DNA of 64,000 nucleotides from Bacteroidaceae bacterium (GCA_017464815.1 JAFTYI010000011.1:1-64000), one strand, 5' to 3'. Counted from the first letter of the stretch, positions 1-9,939 are shown. The notes: generated by a model from the sequence alone, not told the origin. Translations and numbers: made by a program.

Positions 1-39
1 ATCCCTATATGCATATCTGCTCCGATTTAGAATCGGAGG

Positions 40-47
40 CAAAGGTA
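40..47 (-). promoter_or_regulatory. candidate -7 box for a transcript leaving the left edge
   Basis: Read on the minus strand this is TACCTTTG, the Bacteroidota -7 consensus. A 7-bp inverted repeat with a 3-base loop (21-37) lies at the expected start of transcription. No convincing -33 box is seen, and the gene it would serve is outside the window. Confidence 0.35.
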
Positions 48-125
48 AGCATTTCAAAACCCGGACAGGGTATCAAAGGAATAAAACGTTGTGCATGAAA
101 GATTTAAATTTGAATTTAAACAATT

Positions 126-1916
126 TTAAGAGACACTAATGAGTTTCATCAACTCGTTTTCATTCCATGCAGAGGCGTACCAACTGTGCCTCATTCCTGC
201 AAACTTGCTTCTCCGTGATTCCTTGACCTCCAACTCGGGCAACACGTATGTCATGTAACCCATAAACGAGGGGAAATACTTCCTGATGGGTTCATAGTCG
301 ACACCTTTCAATCTGAAATTGTGGTATTTATACGCCGATTTGGGATATTGAATCTTATCAAAGTATATCCTTTTATTCGCACTTCCCCTTGCCACAATCC
401 GAACGTTGAAATAGGTGGAGTCAACAAATTCCAATCCTTTCAAACAGAAGGTCCCATCGCTATTCACCCTGTCAAGAATCAGCCGGTTCTCATAGGTGTT
501 GTGGGTGCTTACGAACACTTTCCGCGAGTTTGGCAACCCTCCTTCAATGCGTCCGCTGATGTATTGCATGTTCTCTATGCAATAAGGCAAGTCGTATTCA
601 TTGTTTCGGGCGAGGTTATCCGTCTTGAAGCCACACCACCCATGCGTGAGCATCACCAGGTCAAGTTCCCTCATCCTGTCTGTGCCCTGATGGAAATACC
701 ATGCAGGGTTTTCTATTCTCCCGTTAAGTGTGTTCGTCAGCAACAGATGCGAAACGATGTCGTTGGCCAACGTGTCCGGTTCAATGACCTTGGCATCCGT
801 CACACTGATTGAGAAATCACCCAACAGGGGTTCTCCCTTCTCGTCATGCAATTCAAAGTCCAACCGGACACGTTGCCGTTTGTCGCTCGTTGCCCCTTCA
901 ACGCTCATCGACCACTCTTCCTTGTTTATCAGATTGTTGATGAACACTAACCTACGGCTCACCACCTTTCCAGTGGTGTCGCATAACAGAATCTGATTGA
1001 CCCCATCCAACCACTCTTTGGTGGAGAATACATGCTCATTGCCATGAACTTCGCAATGCTCTTGCAAGAAGCCTTCGGAATGCACAATCAAGCGGAACTT
1101 TCCGTGTAAGGAATCCGCCTCGTTACAGGCATTTATCCGCACCTTCAATGAGTCGTTTGAGCGACCTACGGACAGTGCGAAACCGCTCTGCTGTATGTCC
1201 GGCAATGCAACCTCCTTTGCATGATTATCCGATGCGATGGTGTGTGCAATGAGTCTGCCACTTGTCGGGACATCAATCATCACTGTCCCCATTCCCGCAT
1301 GAAGGGTGGAGAAGTGGCTCAATGTGTCCCCCTTTTCGTTACAGATGAATCCTCGGACATCTTCAGAATATCCGTCGTTACGCAAAGCCTTGAAGGCAAC
1401 CACCTGTTTGGTTCCTGCCAACAAGTGTCCTCCCTCTGGCAGAAAGTCTACATGATAATCGCGCTCTTTCAATGGAAAAGACGACGAGGTTTTCTTCAGG
1501 TTGTTGCAGATGGATATCTTCTTTTCAAAAACAAACGTATCACCAAAATTCAACATCCATTCACTGTAACCTCGCAGATAGTAATATCCTTCATTCAGAG
1601 TTATTTCCAAAGGTATCGAATGATGAAAGCACACCCCTTCGCGCTTTACCTTCTTGCGACATACCAAGGAATCTGTAGCCGACAAAAGCTCCACATAAAT
1701 AAAGTTCGTCTGTATGTTATACGACAATGTTTCGGCATTAACCAATGTCCCCCTGAACCAGATGGTGTCTCCTGCCGAGTAATAAGGTTTGTCGGTGTGG
1801 AGGTAGAGCTTTTCGCGTAGCAATCCCTGCTCATTCTTGAAAAATGATTCTATGTCCTGCGCGTATCCGACCATGGAAACTGACAACAACAGAAGGGATA
1901 ACAACATGTGTTTCAT
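126..1916 (-). CDS. exported macroglobulin-like (MG2-type) protein, possibly 3'-truncated
   Basis: Seen: 596 residues with a signal peptide (residues 1-20, ending VGYAQ) and, from about residue 38, the block YLHTDKPYYSAGDTIWFRG, the hallmark of Bacteroidota exported proteins with an alpha-2-macroglobulin MG2-like beta domain. The rest looks like further beta-sandwich repeats. Known: relatives are usually longer, about 800-900 residues, and continue into a TonB-receptor plug-like segment after a short strand such as LPELEV. Here that strand is present (about residue 564), but the frame stops some 30 residues later, so the plug-like part is missing. The protein may be a natural short form or a 3' truncation. 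It is probably periplasmic or outer-membrane associated, with unknown substrate. It sits downstream of mutS on the same strand behind its own promoter (1973-2004). Confidence 0.7.
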   Translation of the reverse strand: MKHMLLSLLLLSVSMVGYAQDIESFFKNEQGLLREKLYLHTDKPYYSAGDTIWFRGTLVNAETLSYNIQTNFIYVELLSATDSLVCRKKVKREGVCFHHSIPLEITLNEGYYYLRGYSEWMLNFGDTFVFEKKISICNNLKKTSSSFPLKERDYHVDFLPEGGHLLAGTKQVVAFKALRNDGYSEDVRGFICNEKGDTLSHFSTLHAGMGTVMIDVPTSGRLIAHTIASDNHAKEVALPDIQQSGFALSVGRSNDSLKVRINACNEADSLHGKFRLIVHSEGFLQEHCEVHGNEHVFSTKEWLDGVNQILLCDTTGKVVSRRLVFINNLINKEEWSMSVEGATSDKRQRVRLDFELHDEKGEPLLGDFSISVTDAKVIEPDTLANDIVSHLLLTNTLNGRIENPAWYFHQGTDRMRELDLVMLTHGWCGFKTDNLARNNEYDLPYCIENMQYISGRIEGGLPNSRKVFVSTHNTYENRLILDRVNSDGTFCLKGLEFVDSTYFNVRIVARGSANKRIYFDKIQYPKSAYKYHNFRLKGVDYEPIRKYFPSFMGYMTYVLPELEVKESRRSKFAGMRHSWYASAWNENELMKLISVS

Positions 1917-1972
1917 CGCTCAAATCCTTTAATTTGTATTGTACAACATTTCTTTTCCATTGCATTTCGGTG

Positions 1973-2004
1973 CAAAGGAAAAGAAAAAAGCTTAATATTA
2001 CAAA
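1973..2004 (-). promoter_or_regulatory. promoter of the MG2-like protein gene
   Basis: Minus strand: TTTG (2001-2004), 20-base spacer, TTCCTTTG (1973-1980). The -7 box differs from TAnnTTTG at one position. Its distance to the ATG at 1916 is normal for the phylum. Confidence 0.45.
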
Positions 2005-2078
2005 TTAAATGACAAAAATAAGTCGTTCAGATTCTTGAAAATAGTGATTTTTAACGTTTGCCTTATGATTATAATTTA

Positions 2079-4694
2079 TCACAACAATCGCTTTATTGCA
2101 TCCAGCTTGTTCAGTGCCTCCAAGGGTGTCAGACTGTTTACGTCGAGGTTAAGCAGTTCGTCGCGGATTTGACAAAGAACGGGGTCGTCCAACTGGAAGA
2201 AACTCAGTTGCATACCTTCGCGCTCGGTGGCCACTTCGTTGAGAGGTTTCACGCTGATGTCCTGTTGACGGTTGTCGCGCTCCAATTGGCCGAGTATCTG
2301 TGTGGCACGTTTCACAATGCTGCCGGGCATACCGGCCAGTTTGGCTACGTGGATACCAAAGGAGTGTTCGCTTCCGCCACGCTCCAGTTTGCGAAGGAAG
2401 ATGACTTTTCCGTCCACCTCGCGCACCGACACGTTGTAGTTCTTGATGCGGGAGAAGGAGGACTCCATTTCGTTCAGCTCGTGGTAATGTGTGGCAAAGA
2501 GGGTGCGTGCCTTGGCTCGCGGATGTTCGTGGATGTGCTCCACAATGGCCCAAGCGATGGAGATGCCGTCGTAGGTGGATGTGCCTCGTCCCAACTCGTC
2601 GAACAACACCAGGCTTCGTGGTGAAAGGTTGTTCAGGATGTCGGCTGCTTCGTTCATCTCCACCATGAAGGTTGATTCACCGACCGAAATGTTATCACTG
2701 GCTCCAACGCGGGTGAATATCTTGTCCACCAATCCGATGCGTGCACTCTCGGCCGGCACGAAACTACCCGTCTGTGCCAACAGGGTGATGAGCGCCGTCT
2801 GGCGGAGCAGGGCACTCTTACCGGCCATATTCGGACCTGTGATGATGATAATCTGTTGGTTGTCGGTGTCGAGCTTCACGTCGTTGGCCACGTATTTTTC
2901 ACCGACGGGCATTTGTCGCTCGATGACCGGATGGCGTCCTTGGCGGATGTCCAACACATCGCTATCCTCCACCACGGGGCGCACGTAGCGGTTCTCCATT
3001 GCCACGGTGGCCATGCTGAGCAGGCAATCGAGCTGAGCCACGGCTGTGGCATTCACCTGTATGGCCGGTATGAAGTCCGACACGGCCAACACCAGCTCCT
3101 GGAAGAGGCGGCTCTCCAAGGCAAGAATCTTTTCTTCCGCGCCCAATATTTTTTCTTCGTATTGCTTCAGTTCCTCAGTGATGTATCGTTCGGCGCTCAC
3201 CAATGTCTGCTTGCGTATCCACTCGGGAGGCACCATTTCCTTGTAGGTGTTGCGCACCTCGATGTAGTAGCCGAAGACGTTGTTGTAGCCAATCTTCAGG
3301 CTCTGTATGCCCGTGCGCTCCACTTCGCGTTGTTGCATCTCCAGCAGGTATTCCCTGCCACTGTAGGCGATGCGTCGCAATTCGTCCAGTTCGTTGTTCA
3401 CTCCATCGGCTATCACTCCGCCTTTGGCAATCAGTATGGGCGGGTCGCTCTTCACCTCCCGCTTGATGCGTTCCTTTATCGTCTGGCAAGGATTCAGTTG
3501 TTCGCCCAACGTGCGCAAACTGTCGTTTCCCTCCTCCATGCAGAGGGTGCGGATGGGTTCGATGGCCTCGAGTGCCACGCGCAACTGCACCATTTCACGC
3601 GGATTCACACGACCCACGGCCACCTTTGAGATGATGCGCTCGAGGTCGCCGATGTGAGTGAGCAGTGTGCGCACCTCTTCGCGCATGTCGGGATGGCGGA
3701 AGAAGTGCTCCACCACCTCCTGACGTTGCACAATGGGCGCCACGTCTTTCAAAGGGAACACCAGCCACCTTTTCAACATGCGTGCGCCCATGGGGCTGAT
3801 GGTGCGATCCACCACGTCCAGCAGGGTGGTGCCTCCCTCGTTCATCGAGCCCACCAGCTCCAAGCTACGGATGGTGAACTTGTCCATCCTCACGTGGCGG
3901 TCTTCCTCGATGCGACGAAGGCTTGTGATATGTTTGATCTGGGTATGTTGCGTTATCTCCAGGTATTGCATGATGGCACCTGCGGCGATGATGCCGCTTT
4001 GCAGATGCTCCACGCCGAATCCCTTCAGGTTCTTCGTCTCGAAGTGGCGCGTCAATCGCTCGCGTGCCTGTTGCAAGGTGAACACCCAATCGTCCAGCTG
4101 ATAGGTGAAGTATTTGGTGCCGAAGGCAGCTTCGAATTGCTCTTTCCGCCCACGCTCATAGAGGATTTCTTTCGGAGCAAATCCGGCCAACAGTTTGTCG
4201 ATGTAATCCGTTGTTCCTTCGGCCGTAAGGAATTCTCCTGTCGAGATGTCCAACAGAGCCACCCCCGTCACACCTTTTCCCCAATGCACGGCTGCCAGAA
4301 AGTTGTTCTCCTTGTAGCTGAGTACATTGTCCTGTGTGGCCACGCCTGGTGTCACCAACTCAGTAATGCCACGTTTCACCAGTTTCTTGGCCAGCTTCGG
4401 GTCTTCCAACTGGTCACAGATGGCCACGCGGCGCCCGGCCCTCACCAGTCGGGGAAGGTAGGTGTCGAGTGCATGATAGGGGAATCCGGCCATCTCCAGC
4501 GAATCCGTCTGTCCGCCATTGTTGCGCCTCGTCAGGGTGATACCCAGTATCTCCGATGCCACCACGGCATCTTCGCCGTATGTCTCGTAGAAGTCACCAC
4601 ATCGGAAAAGCAACACCGCATCCGGATGCTTTGCCTTGAAATCATAGAATTGCTGCATCATGGGGGTCAGTTCCCCCGCTTTCTGTTTGGCCAC
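2079..4694 (-). CDS. mutS: DNA mismatch repair protein MutS
   Basis: Recognises base mismatches and small loops and starts methyl-independent mismatch repair with MutL. 871 residues, the normal bacterial MutS1 length. The mismatch-contacting Phe-x-Glu motif lies in GDFYE (residues 33-37), followed by connector, lever and clamp domains. The C-terminal ATPase carries Walker A GPNMAGKS at about residue 618, Walker [14 protein letters not shown] and the helix-turn-helix dimer region; the end ([17 protein letters not shown]) matches the usual dimerisation tail. The start codon is GTG at 4692-4694, preferred because [20 protein letters not shown] is the conserved N-terminus. Transcribed alone from a promoter at 4737-4770. 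No terminator is obvious downstream. Confidence 0.98.
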   Translation of the reverse strand: MAKQKAGELTPMMQQFYDFKAKHPDAVLLFRCGDFYETYGEDAVVASEILGITLTRRNNGGQTDSLEMAGFPYHALDTYLPRLVRAGRRVAICDQLEDPKLAKKLVKRGITELVTPGVATQDNVLSYKENNFLAAVHWGKGVTGVALLDISTGEFLTAEGTTDYIDKLLAGFAPKEILYERGRKEQFEAAFGTKYFTYQLDDWVFTLQQARERLTRHFETKNLKGFGVEHLQSGIIAAGAIMQYLEITQHTQIKHITSLRRIEEDRHVRMDKFTIRSLELVGSMNEGGTTLLDVVDRTISPMGARMLKRWLVFPLKDVAPIVQRQEVVEHFFRHPDMREEVRTLLTHIGDLERIISKVAVGRVNPREMVQLRVALEAIEPIRTLCMEEGNDSLRTLGEQLNPCQTIKERIKREVKSDPPILIAKGGVIADGVNNELDELRRIAYSGREYLLEMQQREVERTGIQSLKIGYNNVFGYYIEVRNTYKEMVPPEWIRKQTLVSAERYITEELKQYEEKILGAEEKILALESRLFQELVLAVSDFIPAIQVNATAVAQLDCLLSMATVAMENRYVRPVVEDSDVLDIRQGRHPVIERQMPVGEKYVANDVKLDTDNQQIIIITGPNMAGKSALLRQTALITLLAQTGSFVPAESARIGLVDKIFTRVGASDNISVGESTFMVEMNEAADILNNLSPRSLVLFDELGRGTSTYDGISIAWAIVEHIHEHPRAKARTLFATHYHELNEMESSFSRIKNYNVSVREVDGKVIFLRKLERGGSEHSFGIHVAKLAGMPGSIVKRATQILGQLERDNRQQDISVKPLNEVATEREGMQLSFFQLDDPVLCQIRDELLNLDVNSLTPLEALNKLDAIKRLL

Positions 4695-4736
4695 CGTTAT
4701 TATTGGATATTATCGGGTTTCGTAATAAATGGGAAA

Positions 4737-4770
4737 CAAAGGTACGGAAAAAATAGGAATATGTGGCAAT
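4737..4770 (-). promoter_or_regulatory. mutS promoter
   Basis: Minus strand: ATTG (4767-4770), 22-base spacer, perfect -7 box TACCTTTG (4737-4744), about 43 bases before the GTG start of mutS. The spacer is slightly longer than the usual 19-21. Confidence 0.6.
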
Positions 4771-4841
4771 GAATGAAGATTAATTTGAAAAATCTGTTGA
4801 TAACACATCTTCAGTGCGTCTTCATCACATTATTCATAAAC

Positions 4842-4915
4842 CTACCTTAACCCTGGCATAAGGATAGATTAAGCCAAGGTTAAGGCAACCTTAACCCAAG
4901 GCTAAGGTTCTTTAA
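4842..4915. repeat. intergenic array of AAGGTTAAGG-type words with hairpin
   Basis: Four or five variants of CCTTAACC or GGTTAAGG occur here. The centre is a perfect 8-bp inverted repeat with loop CAA (4878-4885 and 4889-4896). It lies just beyond the GH115 stop and upstream of the mutS promoter. It may act as the 3' end of the GH115 transcript, but there is no U-tract. Confidence 0.6.
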
Positions 4916-4926
4916 CAAATTTCCCA

Positions 4927-7386
4927 TTACTCATACGGCTCGCAACTATCGTCGAGGATGTAGATTTCATCCAGGATGATGCCTTCGTCGAGTGCCGTAA
5001 GGGTAAAAGTGTGACTCCCCTTCATCGGGTCAATGGGTACGCGGACGATGCGCTTGGCACGATTCCACAAGATGTTTTCCTTCCACTCCTCGCTACGTCC
5101 CTTGGTGGCATAATCCACCACGTGAGGTTTGCCTCCATCGATTGAGAGGGCTACGCGCAAACTCTTGTCGTTCACCGGATGGCGGGGGACAAAGGCCAAT
5201 ACTATATCTACCGAATCACTCATACTCTTTTCAGTTTTGTAAGTGACTGAAGTGCCTTGAGGGATAAGAGTAGCATCACTATGATATCCAAGCCCTTCTT
5301 GAGGAATCAAATGAGAATTATCCGATTTAGAATAACTCAAAGCATATTTTCTTCTGTGCTCTTTATGCATAGGAGTGTCCACCGTGTCGCGCTTCACTTT
5401 GTCGAACACAGGTAATTTACGCGGACGATAATCCATCATACTTCGCCATTTACCTTGGTTATTGATACCTTCGTTGTAAATTCGTGTAAGCGAAACAATG
5501 CTGTCGTAAGCCGCATCGCTCTCTGCCCACTCGGCTTTTCCATGACGCGCCAATTGGGCTTTCAAGAGCTTCTCGTTCATCTGTGCAGAGGCTTGCACAC
5601 GGTATTTCACCAAGTGAAACCATGCATCTTGTTTCTCTGGAGAAATCTGAGTACTCATTTGCTCCACTACGTCAGAAAGTTGTTTCCACAATGCCAATCG
5701 ATTATGGATTTTCTCTTCGTCCCAAGGCAAATCTTTCACCACCTTCCACGAAGCTGCTTTCTCTTCCGTACGAGTGTTTCCTAAAAATTCAGGACGACGT
5801 TCATAATTCAATACGTAGTAATTTTTCATAATACTTTCTAAATTGAGTTTCGGAGAGATATTTTTCATATCCATCTTTCCGAACTCACGGGCAAGGAAGC
5901 GGCGCTCGTGCTCCTGCCATCCGATGCGGCGCACGCCATCGAGGTCCCAAGCCATGTCCATCAGCAACTCCAGCAGGTATTCGCCCGGCTTGATGTCGCC
6001 CACGTTGATGATCCACATCTTCTGGATGCCCCGGTCGTAAGCCTCGCCCATCTGTTGATAAGCCAAGGCGGGAGAGAGGGTGTTCAGCCACAGGTAATCG
6101 TGCGGACGTCCCCAGTAGGAGATGTGGTAATAGATGCCGTTTCCACCCTTGCGCGCACGCTCTTCTTCGGTGGGGAAGTGGCGGATGTAGCCATAGTTGT
6201 CGTCGCACCAGATGAGGGTCACCTCCTCGGGCACTTCAAGGCCGGCATGATAGATGTCGAGCACCTCTTTATAAGGGATAAAGGCTTGAGGCACTTGGGT
6301 GACATCCTCGTTCACATACTTCGCGAGCAAGCCACGCTGATCCTTCAACACCCGCTCGAGCACGGCTTTCTGCTCGGCCACCGTCTTGGCACCTTGCATC
6401 TTGCCATCGTGCACACCACGCATACCCAGGGTGTAGATGTTGTCCTGTCCGGCCACCTCCTGCACGCGCTTTTCCCAAAAGTTATAAACCTCCTCACTAT
6501 TGTTCACGTAGTCATAGGCACCTTCTCCTCTGCGACTCCATTCACCAGCGGCATTGCACACCATGGGTTCGCAATGCGAAGTGCCGATGAAAATGCTGTA
6601 GTCAGCAGCAGCCTCACGGTTTCCTTCGGTGAGGAAGAAGGGGAGCGTGCACTCGTGCATGGCCGGCCAAAGGGTGTTGGCACGCAAGCGGAGCATCAGT
6701 TCGAAGATGCGGCGATAAGTCTTAGGGCCTATGTGATTTTTATCCTTATGTGGCTCATACGTTTGGTTGCTCCAAGGAAGTAATCCCCAATCCTCATCAT
6801 TCAGAAAGATTCCTCGGTAAGGCACCGTAGGTTCTTGCATTTGGCTATATCCGGCAGGCAGGTGAAAAACTTCGCGCTTCTCAGGCGTAGCATCGGCCCA
6901 CCATTCCCAAGGCGAAACACCTAATTGGCGCGAAAGCTCGAGCACACCGTAAGCCGTACCTCGCTTGTCGCTACCGACAATCAGCAATTTCCCGTTCTCC
7001 AACACCTTCATAAGGAAAGCTTCGTGCTTGCCTTTGAGGACAGAGAGGTCTTCGGGGCAAGTCTCCAATAAGGCCGATTCACCTACTGTGCCGACAATCA
7101 GTTTCAATCTTTCATCGTTTCTGCACGTGGCATCTTCATCTTTTGTGGTTTCACTTTTCTCTATTTTCTGGACTTTCAACAAAGTCAGTTCAGCATCCAT
7201 CACCGCCTTCACGTCGCGCTTCAGCAGGTCGATGGCCAAGTGAACCACTTTCTCCTCATTATTTTCCACTACGAGAAAAATATTTTTTCCCCGTTGGAGC
7301 GTAAAAATTTCCTCGTTGGAGTCTTTTGCCTGCCCAACCAATGAAAGAAAAGTGAATAAAAGAAATGGTATCAGTTGTTTTCTCAT
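4927..7386 (-). CDS. GH115 family alpha-glucuronidase
   Basis: Predicted to remove glucuronic or 4-O-methyl-glucuronic acid from internal xylose units of glucuronoxylan. Seen: 819 residues with a signal peptide (MRKQLIPFLLFTFLSLVGQAK), so probably periplasmic or surface exposed. The N-terminal domain contains LIVGSDKRGTAYGVLELS. The catalytic barrel carries the family blocks PYRGIFLNDEDWGLLPW, LRANTLWPAMHE, GTSHCEPMV and TLGMRGVHDG, then WCDDNYGYIRHFPTEEE and YYHISYWGRPHDYLWL. A C-terminal beta domain follows. Length and block order fit characterised Bacteroides GH115 enzymes. No SusC/SusD or other xylan genes flank it, so it is not part of a classical polysaccharide-utilisation locus here. 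A promoter is not clear; the upstream 60 bases are mostly AT. Confidence 0.93.
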   Translation of the reverse strand: MRKQLIPFLLFTFLSLVGQAKDSNEEIFTLQRGKNIFLVVENNEEKVVHLAIDLLKRDVKAVMDAELTLLKVQKIEKSETTKDEDATCRNDERLKLIVGTVGESALLETCPEDLSVLKGKHEAFLMKVLENGKLLIVGSDKRGTAYGVLELSRQLGVSPWEWWADATPEKREVFHLPAGYSQMQEPTVPYRGIFLNDEDWGLLPWSNQTYEPHKDKNHIGPKTYRRIFELMLRLRANTLWPAMHECTLPFFLTEGNREAAADYSIFIGTSHCEPMVCNAAGEWSRRGEGAYDYVNNSEEVYNFWEKRVQEVAGQDNIYTLGMRGVHDGKMQGAKTVAEQKAVLERVLKDQRGLLAKYVNEDVTQVPQAFIPYKEVLDIYHAGLEVPEEVTLIWCDDNYGYIRHFPTEEERARKGGNGIYYHISYWGRPHDYLWLNTLSPALAYQQMGEAYDRGIQKMWIINVGDIKPGEYLLELLMDMAWDLDGVRRIGWQEHERRFLAREFGKMDMKNISPKLNLESIMKNYYVLNYERRPEFLGNTRTEEKAASWKVVKDLPWDEEKIHNRLALWKQLSDVVEQMSTQISPEKQDAWFHLVKYRVQASAQMNEKLLKAQLARHGKAEWAESDAAYDSIVSLTRIYNEGINNQGKWRSMMDYRPRKLPVFDKVKRDTVDTPMHKEHRRKYALSYSKSDNSHLIPQEGLGYHSDATLIPQGTSVTYKTEKSMSDSVDIVLAFVPRHPVNDKSLRVALSIDGGKPHVVDYATKGRSEEWKENILWNRAKRIVRVPIDPMKGSHTFTLTALDEGIILDEIYILDDSCEPYE

Positions 7387-7451
7387 AATGATAATGATAT
7401 ATATAATATGTGTGTCAGCATTCAGTTGTTTTTCAAGGAAAGAAGAAAAAC

Positions 7452-7495
7452 AAGGTCATCAGTCATTCTTAAAAAAAGCAATGGCCGATGACCTT
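7452..7495 (-). terminator. intrinsic terminator of the outer-membrane barrel gene
   Basis: Inverted repeat with 9-bp outer arms (AAGGTCATC / GATGACCTT), continuing inward with two imperfect pairs to CATT/AATG. On the minus strand it is followed by a T-rich run (TTGTTTTTC). It sits 26 bases past the stop of the 7522-8175 gene. Confidence 0.8.
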
Positions 7496-7521
7496 ATTTA
7501 TATTATATCAGGTTTTTGCTC

Positions 7522-8175
7522 TTAGAAGATGTAAGCTACGTGGATTTTCCAAGTCTTGTTCTTGGCACCTACCACAGTAGAGATAGCTTCGTACTGATTC
7601 GTTACATCATTGTAGTCAAAATCTTCGAATTCAGCCGTGTCACCAAGAGGAATGTTATAAGTAACACCTGCCTGAAGGTGGCTGAGGAGCTTCACACCCA
7701 CACCCAAGTTCAAGCTGAGCTGGCTCTTCTTCAAAGGCTTTGAAGTGTAGTTTGCCAAGTCATTTTTCCACTCATCCTGTGAAAGGGCGAAAGCAAACTG
7801 AGGACCGGCAGCTGCATACACCGAAGCCAGCTTGCCAAGGCCAAGAGAATACTTCAAGTTGATGGGAATCTCGATGCTGTGGCTCTTCAATGTTTCATCC
7901 ATACCATTGTCACCAGTGAACGACATACCTGTCTGAGAATAGAGCAACGAACCGTCTACGCCCAAACCGATGATGGGGATAGTGAACTCGGCCATAGGAC
8001 CTACGAAGAAGCCGGTGAAGTTGTCGGGCTTCAGATTAGCGGTGGCATTCTCGAAGTCGGCCTTCTGAAGGTTCAAACCGCCCTTGATACCCCAGCTGAA
8101 CTGGGCTTGCGCTGACTGCACACCTGCAAACATCAAGGCTACAGCCACGAATAAAGTACTGATAATCTTTTTCAT
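7522..8175 (-). CDS. small outer-membrane beta-barrel protein (PorT/OMP_b-brl_2 type)
   Basis: 217 residues with a clear signal peptide (MKKIISTLFVAVALMFAGVQSAQAQ), then FSWGIKGGLNLQKADF, the usual first strand of the PorT-like 8-stranded barrel family. Alternating amphipathic strands follow, with a terminal aromatic (AYIF) as needed for outer-membrane insertion. Function is unknown; such proteins act as structural or porin-like proteins, and PorT proper is a type IX secretion accessory, but nothing here shows that role. Single-gene unit with its own -7 box (8205-8212) and terminator (7452-7495). Confidence 0.85.
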   Translation of the reverse strand: MKKIISTLFVAVALMFAGVQSAQAQFSWGIKGGLNLQKADFENATANLKPDNFTGFFVGPMAEFTIPIIGLGVDGSLLYSQTGMSFTGDNGMDETLKSHSIEIPINLKYSLGLGKLASVYAAAGPQFAFALSQDEWKNDLANYTSKPLKKSQLSLNLGVGVKLLSHLQAGVTYNIPLGDTAEFEDFDYNDVTNQYEAISTVVGAKNKTWKIHVAYIF

Positions 8176-8204
8176 TGTTGTTTGATTTTAATAGTTTAAC
8201 GCTG

Positions 8205-8212
8205 CAAATATA
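8205..8212 (-). promoter_or_regulatory. -7 box of the outer-membrane barrel gene
   Basis: Minus strand TATATTTG, a perfect TAnnTTTG, 29 bases before the ATG. The -33 region is AT-only and not decisive. Confidence 0.55.
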
Positions 8213-8258
8213 ATTAAATAATTTATAATAAATGAAAAAACACGAATAATATTACAAA

Positions 8259-9251
8259 TTAAAGACCCAACTCGGCCGAAATCTCCAACATGCGATGGAT
8301 GGGACGCACGGCTTTCTTGGCAATCTCAGCATCCACCTCCACGGCCGGCCACTCATATTTCAACGTGTTGTAGAGCTTCTCCAACGTGTTCAGGCGCATG
8401 AAGTTGCACTCGTTGCACGCACAAGTGCTGTCCTCCGGCGGAGCAGGGATGAAGTTCTTCTCGGGACATTGCTTCTGCATCTCGTGCAAAATGCCGCTTT
8501 CGGTAGCCACGATGAAGTTCTTCCGGTCGCTCTTCACCGCATGTTTCAACAAGGCAGCCGTTGAACCCACCACATCAGCCAGCTTCACCACCGCCCCCTT
8601 ACATTCGGGATGAGCCAACACAAGGGCATCAGGATACTGTTGCTTCAACTCCACAATCTTCTGCACCGAGAACTGCTCGTGCACGTGGCAAGCACCATTC
8701 CACAAGAGCATCTCCCGACCAGTGACAGCATTGATGTAGCTACCCAAGTTACGGTCAGGGCCAAAGATAATCTTCTCCTCTTTCGGGAAACTCTCCACAA
8801 TCTGGCGGGCATTGGTGCTGGTCACCACCACATCCGTCACCGCCTTCACGGCCGCTGTGGTGTTCACGTAGGAGATGACCGTATGGTCGGGATGCTCGCC
8901 CACAAACTTGGCAAACTCCTCGGCCGGACAACTGTCGGCCAACGAACATCCGGCATTCAAGTCAGGCACAAGCACCTTCTTCTCAGGACACAGCACCTTA
9001 GCCGTTTCGCCCATGAAGTGAACACCGCACATCACAATGATGTCAGCATCCGTCCGTGCCGCCCATTGCGCCAATGCAAGACTGTCGCCCACGAAATCAG
9101 CCATGTCCTGTATCTCGCCACTCTGGTAATAGTGTCCCAGTATGACCGCATTCTTCTCCTTGCGCAACCTGTTTATCTCCGCTTTCAAGTCAATGGACCT
9201 GTCGATGGGTTCGTCCACAAATCCCTTTTCCAACCAATTCTCGTTAACCAT
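8259..9251 (-). CDS. nadA: quinolinate synthase NadA
   Basis: Condenses iminoaspartate with dihydroxyacetone phosphate to quinolinate in NAD synthesis, using an oxygen-sensitive [4Fe-4S] cluster. 330 residues, full length. Family motifs are present: GHYYQSGEIQDMADFVGDSL, VMCGVHFMGETAKVL, GCSLADSC, HPECKGAV and the C-terminal ACNECNFM block; the cluster-ligand cysteines fall in the MCGV, HPECK and CNEC segments. nadB and nadC are not adjacent. The likely promoter (9483-9490) leaves a leader of roughly 225 bases that holds several DnaA-box-like 9-mers. Confidence 0.97.
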   Translation of the reverse strand: MVNENWLEKGFVDEPIDRSIDLKAEINRLRKEKNAVILGHYYQSGEIQDMADFVGDSLALAQWAARTDADIIVMCGVHFMGETAKVLCPEKKVLVPDLNAGCSLADSCPAEEFAKFVGEHPDHTVISYVNTTAAVKAVTDVVVTSTNARQIVESFPKEEKIIFGPDRNLGSYINAVTGREMLLWNGACHVHEQFSVQKIVELKQQYPDALVLAHPECKGAVVKLADVVGSTAALLKHAVKSDRKNFIVATESGILHEMQKQCPEKNFIPAPPEDSTCACNECNFMRLNTLEKLYNTLKYEWPAVEVDAEIAKKAVRPIHRMLEISAELGL

Positions 9252-9312
9252 AAATCATTATTTTATCTTTTTTCTTTTTTAAATTGAAAAATCTATGTTG
9301 ATGATGATAGCC

Positions 9313-9466
9313 TGTGAATAGTGTGGATAACATTTTCCTCATTTTCTTGGTAAATAAGTTATTAGCCTCCCATCTCCACTTATCATCAAGTTATCAACAG
9401 GCCGTGTTTTCGCTTTATCCATTGAAATAGAGCACACTTGAGAAACTCCTCCTCCAGTTATCAACA
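9313..9466. other. cluster of DnaA-box-like 9-mers (candidate oriC or DnaA-binding region)
   Basis: A perfect TTATCCACA box lies on the minus strand (9322-9330), abutted by a one-mismatch box (9313-9321). Plus-strand TTATCAACA occurs at 9391-9399 and 9458-9466, and weaker TTATCATCA at 9380-9388. Further variants lie outside: TTATTAACA at 9671-9679, TTATCAACA on the minus strand at 9908-9916, TTATCAACT at 10032-10040. The tract is AT-rich and non-coding, and flanking genes are transcribed away from it on both sides. It could be a replication origin or a DnaA-regulated nadA leader; AT-rich background could produce some of the weak matches. Confidence 0.4.
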
Positions 9467-9482
9467 CCCTGTTAATTGCGGG

Positions 9483-9490
9483 CAAAGTTA
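9483..9490 (-). promoter_or_regulatory. candidate -7 box for nadA
   Basis: Minus strand TAACTTTG, with a TTTG 24 bases upstream, a longer spacer than usual. It would give nadA a leader of about 225 bases that overlaps the DnaA-box cluster. Confidence 0.4.
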
Positions 9491-9702
9491 AGAACTTTAT
9501 GCGAGAAAAGCATTCAAAATGGGCTGAAAAGTGTGTTCAAACTCCATAATTAACTTCCTTCCTTTATTTTTGGAGATTTCATACCCCCTGTTGGGATATA
9601 CAGTTTTCCTGAATCTGCAAATATCTCATCCACTTTTTATCCCTCCAAGTTTCAACCATCTTTCCACAAGTTATTAACAAGTGGTGAAAAGAAATTGTTT
9701 AT

Positions 9703-9939
9703 TCATTCAATTACGCATGAAATTCTATGTTTATATTCAATCTTTGGTATATAAATCAATGTATAGCTACTATGTTTAATCAATCCTGCTTCCAACGTAT
9801 CTGATATAATACGGGAAGCTATTGAAGAATCATTTTTAGATAATTCAAATCTTTCTCTTACAGATTGATTGTTTATTCTTTCTCCATCTTCATACATAAG
9901 GCATGCATGTTGATAACAAACAGAAATTTTTTCCTTATA
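9703..9939 (-). pseudogene. C-terminal remnant of an AlbA/divergent-AAA ATP-binding protein
   Basis: The open frame reads ICYQHACLMYEDGERINN then QSVRERFELSKNDSSIASRI and DTLEAGLIK. This is recognisable as the winged-helix C-terminus of the Bacteroidota AlbA_2-domain ATP-binding/transcriptional regulator family, whose full proteins are several hundred residues long. A stop at 9940-9942 cuts it off upstream, and the last 20 residues no longer match the usual ending. No ribosome-binding site or promoter is evident. Interpreted as a 5'-deleted relic inside the nadA-trmH gap; a small expressed ORF from the Met at 9897 is less likely. Confidence 0.65.
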
